A DNA stretch of 29,780 nucleotides, taken from positions 1-29,780 of the forward strand of contig JAFAGG010000066.1 in the NCBI GenBank assembly GCA_023422955.1. The letters run 5' to 3'. Origin of the DNA: Pseudomonadota bacterium. GTDB taxonomy: Bacteria > Pseudomonadota > Gammaproteobacteria > Burkholderiales > Burkholderiaceae_D. Positions 23,897-29,780 of this stretch are shown here, piece after piece. The notes under the pieces were generated by a model, which was not told the DNA's origin, searched no databases, and was given only the letters and a program-made list of their open reading frames with translations. The number at the start of each line of letters is the position of its first letter. The stretch's first letter is position 1. The translations under genes were made by a program, and so were the position numbers.

Positions 23897-23995
23897 TTAG
23901 AAGTGGGAGTTGATCGTAAAGATTTTTCTCACCTCATAGCTCGCATTCTTTAAGCCGCAGGTCCGTTGCCGGACCTTTGCTTTGGTTAGTGCGTC
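23897..23995 (-). pseudogene. Remnant of an outer-membrane barrel C-terminus
   Basis: Directly after the stop of the receptor at 23996, the same reading frame continues for 32 codons to a second stop at 23897-23899. The last residues read EVRKIFTINSHF, resembling the end of the neighbouring receptor (RRLLVTANYAF): an alternating pattern, shared R, T and N, and a terminal Phe. No start codon or ribosome-binding site is expected for such a tail. I read it as the 3' end of an earlier barrel gene left after allele replacement. A chance in-frame tail cannot be excluded. Confidence 0.5.
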
Positions 23996-26206
23996 TTAAA
24001 AGGCGTAGTTAGCGGTAACAAGTAAGCGGCGAGACTCTAGATTGTTGCGATATTTCGCGTAGTCTGTTGTACCAATTCTCGTTGATTCGCGGAAGTTTTT
24101 ATCCAGTAGATTGAACACCGTAGCACTGATAGTCAGATTCTTGTTGACCGAATAAATGCCACCCAGATGGAACTGGTTATAGGGTTTCCAATCGCCAACG
24201 AGGTCACGATACTGCACCGTTCCTTGACGATTAGTATCCTTTCTAAAGGCTTCACTACGAATTTCTGCTCTCAACCAAGTGGACAGCTTCTCATTTGCTT
24301 TCCACCGGACTAGCAAATTGGCCATATGTGTTGGCGTGTCATTTACCGGATCACCTTGGTAATCGCCAGTTTTGAGTTCGCTGTCTGTGTAAGTGTAGTT
24401 CGCAGACACGTGCCACGCCGGATTCACTTGCCAGCGAGAGAACAGCTCGGCACCCTGAATGCTTGCCTTATCCACATTAGTGGGACGGCTCAGCGTGAAG
24501 CTATCTCCAGTACGTATGTCCCAGGCACTTCCAAAGCTTAGCAAGAATGCATCGCAAGCAGCGTGTTGCGTAGCGTTAGTACAAGCTAGCAGCTCGTCTC
24601 CAGAAGAGTCGATAAAATCTTTATACTCGCTCTGGAAAAGTGTAAGCCCTGTACTAAACCCTTGGAGATTGTCATAAATGGCACCGATTTCAGTGCTGAT
24701 ACTCTTTTCAGGTTTCAGATCAGGATTACCCACTTGCGGCGTTCTGCCCTGCCCGGATACGGAGTAAATACCGTTTGTTAGGTATTCCAGTCGCGGTGCC
24801 TTATAGCCACCGCTTGCTCCGCCCTTGATGGTCCAGTTGTCATCGGCATTCCAAACCAAGTAGGCGCGTGGCGTAGTGTAACCACCAAATGTGTCGTGAT
24901 GGTCATGGCGAACACCCAAGGTGAGGGCAAGATCGTCACGCAAGCGCCATTCATCCTCAAGAAACGCACTGGTCTGTGTAAACTTGGTTGCTTGAGGCAA
25001 GAGTCCATCCCGCATTTCTGCGTCCCAATACTGGGCGCCAATAGAAAGCGTGTGGTTACCGATCGCCGTTACATATTTAGTGTCGAAGATAAAATCTTGA
25101 GACGTCAACTGACGGTCACCGCTACGTCCAATCAACCGTGCAGGGATCAGGCGACCAATAGATTCTGTTTCGTTGTAGCTGAGGCTGGACTCCAGCATGC
25201 CAGAGTCTGTACGCCAATTATGGGCCAGTACGATTTTTTCACGGCTGTACTTTTGCTTCGGGCCATAACCGCCATCATCACCCAAAGTTCCAAGCTGCCC
25301 TTTACTGTTGTCATAGGATTGGTTGCTGGTGTCCAGATCCAGCCAGAGATCATGATTTTTATTAGGCGTCAGCGTTAGGCGTGCGCCGTAACTTTCCTGG
25401 CTGGCCTTGGTAGGATTGCGTCCCTGTGTCAGTTCATCACTTTCGGTACCGTCATCGCGGATATATGCAAGGTCCGACTGCGCACGCTTCCAATTACGAG
25501 CGCGCAGTTGCAGGCCTAGCAGGTCATCCTTGATAGGGCCGGACAGGAAAAGCTCCCCTCCGTTGGAATTACCAAATTTGGAATCTTCTACGAACGTACC
25601 ATCGACGCTAACAGAGCCGTGCCACTCTTTTGCAACCTTGCGGGTGATGATATTGACCACCCCGCCCATTGCATCGGAACCGTACAAGGTCGACATGGGG
25701 CCACGGATCACTTCGATACGTTCAATTGCCGAAGCTGGAGGCAGGAAGCTATTGCGGGCTTCGCCGAATCCATTGGGGTAGAGGTTTGCAGTGCTATTTT
25801 GGCGACGACCATCGATCAGAATCAGTGTGTAGTCGTTTTCCAGACCACGCATGCGAATGTTCAAGCCACCGGTTTTCCCCGCGCCCCCCCCGATATCTAT
25901 ACCTTCCACATCTGCCAGCGCATCGGCAATATTAGTGATGCGCTTGGTTTCCAGATCTTCACGGGTGATAACAGTGATGCTTGCCGGCGCTTCTTTTACA
26001 TCCTGCTCGAAGCCGGAAGCACTAACAACGACTTCTTTCATCTGCTGCTCAGGCTGCTCTGCCGTCTGAGCAAACGATGACGCACTGGCTGCCAGCAGCA
26101 TTACGCTCAAAGGCAAATGGACTGAAGTTTTGACAAGAGAGGGCTTGCGGGTAGTGTGTTCACGTTTGGCCTTGCGCGACGTGCCAGTGGAAAGTCGGTT
26201 CCTCAT
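23996..26206 (-). CDS. TonB-dependent outer-membrane receptor, FepA/CirA-like, lower GC
   Basis: A 736-residue ferric-siderophore receptor. The N-terminus is long and basic (MRNRLSTGTSRKAKREHTTRK) before the hydrophobic core LPLSVMLLAASASSFA (31-46). The TonB box KEVVVSAS (57-64), plug motif ASAIERIEVIRGPMSTLYGSDAMGGVVNIITRK and terminal RRLLVTANYAF are all present. A Cys pair (LLACTNATQHAACDAF) lies in an extracellular loop, as in FepA/CirA types. It is about 80 residues longer than the first receptor and shares the ITVITREDLE plug style, so the two may be distant paralogues. Base composition is visibly lower in GC than its neighbours (one 60-base line, 24601-24660, is 40 percent), pointing to horizontal acquisition. 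A Fur-box promoter lies upstream. The ligand is probably a catecholate. Confidence 0.92.
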   Translation of the reverse strand: MRNRLSTGTSRKAKREHTTRKPSLVKTSVHLPLSVMLLAASASSFAQTAEQPEQQMKEVVVSASGFEQDVKEAPASITVITREDLETKRITNIADALADVEGIDIGGGAGKTGGLNIRMRGLENDYTLILIDGRRQNSTANLYPNGFGEARNSFLPPASAIERIEVIRGPMSTLYGSDAMGGVVNIITRKVAKEWHGSVSVDGTFVEDSKFGNSNGGELFLSGPIKDDLLGLQLRARNWKRAQSDLAYIRDDGTESDELTQGRNPTKASQESYGARLTLTPNKNHDLWLDLDTSNQSYDNSKGQLGTLGDDGGYGPKQKYSREKIVLAHNWRTDSGMLESSLSYNETESIGRLIPARLIGRSGDRQLTSQDFIFDTKYVTAIGNHTLSIGAQYWDAEMRDGLLPQATKFTQTSAFLEDEWRLRDDLALTLGVRHDHHDTFGGYTTPRAYLVWNADDNWTIKGGASGGYKAPRLEYLTNGIYSVSGQGRTPQVGNPDLKPEKSISTEIGAIYDNLQGFSTGLTLFQSEYKDFIDSSGDELLACTNATQHAACDAFLLSFGSAWDIRTGDSFTLSRPTNVDKASIQGAELFSRWQVNPAWHVSANYTYTDSELKTGDYQGDPVNDTPTHMANLLVRWKANEKLSTWLRAEIRSEAFRKDTNRQGTVQYRDLVGDWKPYNQFHLGGIYSVNKNLTISATVFNLLDKNFRESTRIGTTDYAKYRNNLESRRLLVTANYAF

Positions 26207-26274
26207 TGCTTTTTATGTTTTCGAAAAGTTGGAAATGGCGGCCCGTATCAGGATGCGGGTCGAACTAAACGCGA

Positions 26275-26307
26275 ATCATATTGCAAATGATAATTGTTTG
26301 CAATATG
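26275..26307 (-). promoter_or_regulatory. Fur-controlled promoter of the second TonB-dependent receptor
   Basis: On the minus strand TTGCAA (26298-26303) and TATGAT (26275-26280) are 17 bases apart. The spacer and -35 are covered by GCAAATGATAATTGTTTGC (26283-26301; 13 of 19 matches to the Fur consensus). This lies within a larger perfect inverted repeat whose 11-base arms CATATTGCAAA/TTTGCAATATG span 26277-26307. The start of transcription would be near 26268, about 60 bases before the ATG. Confidence 0.75.
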
Positions 26308-26433
26308 TAAGTTTGCTTTATGGTGGAGTGCGAGGACGTGTATGGGTTCGAGCGTTTTATGCCCGGCGAGCGAAAGGGTTTCGCTAGCGGCGCAGGACTT
26401 GAGATAAATCGATCAGCGCCTCATGCCTGAAGC

Positions 26434-27552
26434 TCAGGCGCTATCGCGTCCCAGATAAAGATGGTTATCCCACTCCAGCCCCGGATGATGCGCATGCAGG
26501 CTGGCTTTCAGGCTGCTCATGTCGACGCGGTAGATCTCGCCCAGTTCATTGCTCACGTAGCCCTGCCCCTGGTCGAAGGTAACGCCCGAAGCTTTTGCCA
26601 AGGACAGTTCGCCTTTGAAGCTGCGATCTGCTTTCCAGAATGCGGTGGTGTCGCCCTTGGGACAGGTAATGGCAAAGCACTGGCTGCGTTCATCGTAGGC
26701 AATGGAGGCGGCGTAGTTGGCCATGCGATCCCAGGCTGCCTGCGGCGCTGCGGCAAGCTGCAGCTCGGTTTCTCCCTTGTGAAAGATCATCAAGGGTTGT
26801 CCCTCTTTGCGATTGCCTTCGTACTGCATTGCACCACCTATGTGTCCGTCAGGGGTGAGAGCCAGGTGGCGCAGGCTCATTTGCGGAATCGGTACGACAA
26901 ATTTGTCGATCAGCTTGCCGTCCCGGATATCGATATAGGCCAGGCTGGAAATGATGCGGCCACGGTTCAGCTTGACGCGCCCGGTTTCCGGGAAGGTCAG
27001 GACACCGCCATTGGCCACCACCATCGTGACGCCGTCAGGCATCAGCAACAACTCATGCGGCCCGATGCCTTCAGTCAGGTATTCATCCAGCAGGCTGAAG
27101 TCGCGCGCATCGCGCACACTCAGGATGCCGTCACCGCTGTCGATATCGTTTTCCGTAATGAACAGGGTCTTGCCATCGCGGCTGAAGCAGGCATGTCCGT
27201 AAAAATGCCGGTTCTCTTCGGCATGCCAGACATTGGTGGTCTTGCCCGCCGCCAGATCCACTTCCATCACCCGCGTACCCGGGCGGCGCTCAATAATCAA
27301 TGCGCGATTGAGATTGAAGGGGTCCAGCTTCAAGTCGTGCCCGCGAAACGGCATGCCGGTATCGAGGTTGGAGCTCAGCTTTTCATCGAGACGCGCCAGC
27401 ACATATTCCTGGTTGAAGCGCGCCGGTGCGATCAGTTGGAGACCGGACGTCGCGGCCTGCACGCGCCAAGGCAGCAAGGCGGCAACCGCCGTGCCCAGTC
27501 CCGCAGCCAGCAATTGCCTGCGGATGGCATTGATTCCTGCCGGTTGGTTCAT
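26434..27552 (-). CDS. Exported DUF1513 protein
   Basis: A 372-residue protein with a twin-arginine-like signal (IRRQLLAAGLGTAVAALLPWRVQA, 10-33) and a body that reads as a beta-propeller of the DUF1513 family: repeated blade-like segments RVMEVDLAAGKTTNVWHA, HACFSRDGKTLFITEND, GPHELLLMPDGVTMVVANGGV and RHLALTPDGHIGGAMQYEG. Histidines in HFYGHACFS and GPHELLL are conserved-looking. It is the last gene of a leftward operon, 5 bases after the imelysin gene, an order known from Fur-regulated imelysin loci in Pseudomonas (around PA4370-PA4373). Its biochemical role is unknown; participation in periplasmic iron handling is inferred from context. A GGAG Shine-Dalgarno sequence lies inside the end of the imelysin gene. 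Confidence 0.87.
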   Translation of the reverse strand: MNQPAGINAIRRQLLAAGLGTAVAALLPWRVQAATSGLQLIAPARFNQEYVLARLDEKLSSNLDTGMPFRGHDLKLDPFNLNRALIIERRPGTRVMEVDLAAGKTTNVWHAEENRHFYGHACFSRDGKTLFITENDIDSGDGILSVRDARDFSLLDEYLTEGIGPHELLLMPDGVTMVVANGGVLTFPETGRVKLNRGRIISSLAYIDIRDGKLIDKFVVPIPQMSLRHLALTPDGHIGGAMQYEGNRKEGQPLMIFHKGETELQLAAAPQAAWDRMANYAASIAYDERSQCFAITCPKGDTTAFWKADRSFKGELSLAKASGVTFDQGQGYVSNELGEIYRVDMSSLKASLHAHHPGLEWDNHLYLGRDSA

Positions 27553-27557
27553 GCTGC

Positions 27558-28676
27558 TCAGTCTCCGTCGTTGGCGTTGAAACCCAGGTCGACATTCAAT
27601 GCCGGCGCCACTTCGGTTTCCATCAGGTATTGCAGGCGGGTGACTTCCTTGAGCAGGGCGGCTACCGCATCGCGCTGATCGGTCAGCGCGGTTTGCAGCG
27701 GCGGACGCACATCGGCCAGCGCGCGCTTGACGCTATTCAACTGGTTGCCAATCACGCGCGCCAAGCCGGGGCGTTCTATGCTGGCCAGATAATCATCCAG
27801 GCCCAGGCCGTTTTCTCCCTGGCCGAAGAATACTTGCTCGAAGCCGCGCAGGTTGTTTGCGATATTGTCCAGCGTGGTGCCGGAGCGCCAGGATTCGATG
27901 CGCTCCAGCGACGGGCCGTCGGTGCTGCGCTCCAGCGCCTTGCCCAGCTTGACGGTCTTGACGGTGTCGAGCCCGGCGATCAGAAGATTGATGAGGTCGC
28001 TATAGGCCTGCTCGGTATCCGCGAAGATCTCGGTGTAGCCGGGGCGGCCGGCATTTGCGAGCTGCTGGCCATAGCCGTCCTTGGGGTCTTTCCATGCACG
28101 CTCAAGCTTTTGCGCTTCTCCGCTGATGTGGCCGGTCAGTGCTTTCAGCACTCCGCAGTGCGCGGACAAGCGCTCGTGCGCGTCGAACAGCAGATACTCG
28201 ACCGCCGGCAAGCCTTTGGCGGCCGCGCCCATGCGGCGCACGCGATCCACGCTGGCGCTGGCATCGTCTTTCAGCAGCGGCTCCAGCAAATTCACGCGCA
28301 GCGGCCAGGCATTGACTTGCCGGTGCAGGCGATTTTCGCTGACCGGGCCGATGGGCATCATTTCCAGCGGCTGCCAGTTTGCCTGCGTGTTGCGCCAGGC
28401 AGTTCGCAGCTCGTCCAGCTTGGCCTTGCCCTGGCAGTAAGCCTCGCTCTTATGCGCCAGCGCAGCGCTGCTCTTGGCGAAATCGTTCGCCATCGGTTGC
28501 ATGACTTGTTCTACCAGTGCAGCAAGCACCTTGTTTTCCATCAGAAGCTCGCTGGCGGCATGTGCGGGCGAGACGGCCAGCAGGGATGCGCTCAGCAGCG
28601 CACCCGTCAGCAGAGTAAGAGGCGTGAAAGATTTGAAGGATGTGAAAGAGATGAGAGTGGGGCGCATGGTTTTCAT
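27558..28676 (-). CDS. Imelysin family protein
   Basis: Imelysins are exported, iron-regulated helical-bundle proteins thought to bind iron or a related ligand; earlier annotation as peptidases is not supported for most members. This one has 372 residues, a signal ending AVSPAHA at residue 40, and the fold's paired helical halves: AWRNTQANWQPLEMMPIGPVSENRL in the first and LPAVEYLLFD in place of the canonical GxHxxE region. A C-terminal coiled helix (DQRDAVAALLKEVTRLQYLM) follows. The ATG at 28676 overlaps the stop of the di-heme oxidoreductase gene (ATGA); the reading frame extends 31 codons further, but only inside that gene. The missing His of GxHxxE is typical of the IrpA-like/PA4372 branch, though I cannot place it precisely. 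Confidence 0.88.
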   Translation of the reverse strand: MKTMRPTLISFTSFKSFTPLTLLTGALLSASLLAVSPAHAASELLMENKVLAALVEQVMQPMANDFAKSSAALAHKSEAYCQGKAKLDELRTAWRNTQANWQPLEMMPIGPVSENRLHRQVNAWPLRVNLLEPLLKDDASASVDRVRRMGAAAKGLPAVEYLLFDAHERLSAHCGVLKALTGHISGEAQKLERAWKDPKDGYGQQLANAGRPGYTEIFADTEQAYSDLINLLIAGLDTVKTVKLGKALERSTDGPSLERIESWRSGTTLDNIANNLRGFEQVFFGQGENGLGLDDYLASIERPGLARVIGNQLNSVKRALADVRPPLQTALTDQRDAVAALLKEVTRLQYLMETEVAPALNVDLGFNANDGD

Positions 28677-29780
28677 AGCGACTTGAGGAAGGCAATCAGG
28701 TCTTCCCTTTCTTCCTTGCTCATGTTGACAAAACGTTGTTTGGCCGGCTCGGCTTCGCCGCCGTGCCACAGGACGGCTTCTTGCAGGTTGCGTGCCCGGC
28801 CGTCATGCAGATAAGTGGTGTGGCCGTTCACGGTTTCGAACAGGCCTATGCCCCACAGCGGCGGCGTGCGCCATTCGTTGCCCTTGGCTTCGAAATCGGG
28901 CCGGCCATCCGCCAGTCCCGGACCCATGTCATGCAATAGCAGATCGGTATAGGGACGTATGGTCTGGTTGGAAAGTTCCGGATAACCGGCCAGCTTGCCC
29001 GTCACCTGCTTGGGCACGTGGCAGGCTACGCACTGGGCCTGGTGAAACAGCCGCTTGCCGTTGAGCACTTGCGGCTTGTCCACATCGCGGCGCGCCGGCA
29101 CGGCGGTGGTAGCGGTATAGAAAATCAGCTTGCCGAGATTTTTCTCGTTGATTTCAGGATCGCCGCCGCGCTCGGCTTGCCGGCAATCCTTCTGCGCCGG
29201 CATGCATTCTTCGTTCGGGAAATATTTCGACGTGATGCCGATATCGCTGTTGGCTGCTTCGGCGGTCTGGTGCGCGACGGTGGGCGCATTGGCTTTCCAG
29301 CCGAAGCGGCCCAACGCACGTTTTTTCTCGACCGCATCCCACACCCAGTTCGGCCGCCCGGAAATGCCGTCGCCATTCTTGTCATCCGGGTCGGCGCGCG
29401 ACAGGATGTCTTTCTCGGGAATGGCTTCCAACAAGCCCATGCCGATGATCTGCTGCGCGATGCGCGGCGACACCATGGTGCGCTCGTCCATCGGGCCGTA
29501 AGCCAGGTCGGTGAATGTATAAGTAGGCTTGCGCAAGTTGAAGATTTCGCCATCGGCGAATTTCCCCGGCATTTCTTCGTAGCTGATCTCGACCTTGCCT
29601 TCGGGCTTCACGCCGCTCACTGCATTGTTGTTGAACTGGCCGCCATAGCTGGGCTCGCGCGCCGGTGCGCCGTTACTGGTCTTGCCCGGCACCGACAGGC
29701 GCAGCAACAGGCCCATGGGCTGCTCGCCGGGACCCGGCGGTGCGGCGCGGCCGTCATGCGTGTGGCAGGCGGTACAGGAG
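28673..29780 (-). CDS. Di-heme oxidoreductase (thiol oxidoreductase-like), C-terminal part, cut by right edge
   Basis: The visible 368 residues continue past position 29780. Two c-type heme motifs are seen: CTACH at the very edge (from 29776 downward) and CVACH (QAQCVACHVPKQVTG) later on, each followed by the expected axial region. The protein is periplasmic and related to MauG-like di-heme enzymes of the DHOR family. Blocks such as RIAQQIIGMGLLEAIPE, DKNGDGISGRPNWVWD and LGRFGWKANAPTVAHQTAEA are diagnostic, as is the C-terminal HDGRARNLQEAVLWHGGEAEPAKQRF. It is first of the three visible genes of this operon and translationally coupled to the imelysin gene. A role in oxidising or reducing periplasmic iron is inferred from the partnership. 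Confidence 0.93.
   Translation of the reverse strand, partial: SCTACHTHDGRAAPPGPGEQPMGLLLRLSVPGKTSNGAPAREPSYGGQFNNNAVSGVKPEGKVEISYEEMPGKFADGEIFNLRKPTYTFTDLAYGPMDERTMVSPRIAQQIIGMGLLEAIPEKDILSRADPDDKNGDGISGRPNWVWDAVEKKRALGRFGWKANAPTVAHQTAEAANSDIGITSKYFPNEECMPAQKDCRQAERGGDPEINEKNLGKLIFYTATTAVPARRDVDKPQVLNGKRLFHQAQCVACHVPKQVTGKLAGYPELSNQTIRPYTDLLLHDMGPGLADGRPDFEAKGNEWRTPPLWGIGLFETVNGHTTYLHDGRARNLQEAVLWHGGEAEPAKQRFVNMSKEEREDLIAFLKSL

Larger units (their letters stand above)
23409..23995. other. 587-base gap between the convergent receptor genes
   Basis: The two TonB-dependent receptors converge here. The gap holds a rightward terminator (23474-23503), a leftward terminator (23848-23878), a small hairpin AGGTCCG-TTGC-CGGACCT (23959-23976) and a short barrel-end remnant on the minus strand (23897-23995). 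I see no intact gene in the remaining 340 bases between the two terminators. Confidence 0.6.

Noticed and set aside
26408..26434. Inverted repeat AGCGCCT/AGGCGCT around the DUF1513 stop as a terminator
   Set aside because: It has a 7-bp stem with a 14-base loop and no T tract; too weak to call.
27630..28814. A 394-codon plus-strand open frame opposite the imelysin gene
   Set aside because: Antisense shadow; the imelysin reading has a signal peptide, family motifs and operon coupling.

Overview
The window looks like a chromosomal segment of a betaproteobacterium, most likely Oxalobacteraceae (Herminiimonas/Janthinobacterium-like). I infer this from gene content, moderately high GC, dense ATGA/TAATG-type gene overlaps and recognisable protein families; no database search was possible. 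I see no rRNA, tRNA, insertion sequence or CRISPR array.

Left half (1-14.9 kb): the start of isocitrate dehydrogenase (icd, cut by the left edge) and a small membrane protein precede a 12-gene leftward nitrogen operon, urtABCDE-ureDABCEFG. It encodes a high-affinity urea ABC importer, the three urease subunits and the nickel-insertion chaperones. Divergent from urtA lies hupE/ureJ, a probable nickel permease, followed by a Na+/Ca2+-type exchanger. The urtA-hupE gap carries a strong sigma-54 promoter facing urtA, a weaker one facing hupE and an NtrC-like site between them. This suggests that urea uptake, urease and nickel supply are controlled together under nitrogen limitation. A terminator-like hairpin between urtA and urtB probably keeps binding-protein expression above that of the rest of the operon.

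Right half (15.3-29.8 kb): an iron-acquisition island. A leftward five-gene operon encodes a PepSY-type membrane protein, DUF2271, DUF4198, ApbE (FAD:protein FMN transferase) and a membrane-anchored flavodoxin/NADPH reductase. The DUF2271 protein carries a textbook ApbE flavinylation motif (DGLSGAT). I read the set as a transmembrane electron chain, NADPH to FMN/FAD to heme to periplasmic covalent FMN, that probably reduces ferric iron or ferrisiderophores. This is the best candidate for an under-described system here. Divergent from it are a CeuE/FecB-like siderophore-binding protein and a TonB-dependent catecholate-type receptor. A second TonB-dependent receptor, lower in GC, follows on the minus strand. 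The window ends in a leftward operon of a di-heme oxidoreductase (cut by the right edge), an imelysin and a DUF1513 protein, a combination known from Fur-regulated loci.

Three Fur-box-like palindromes mark the iron promoters. Two of these promoters share one design: TTGCAA, 17 bases containing the Fur box, then a -10. Downstream of the second receptor is a short in-frame remnant ending like an outer-membrane barrel, suggesting that an older receptor gene was replaced at this spot.
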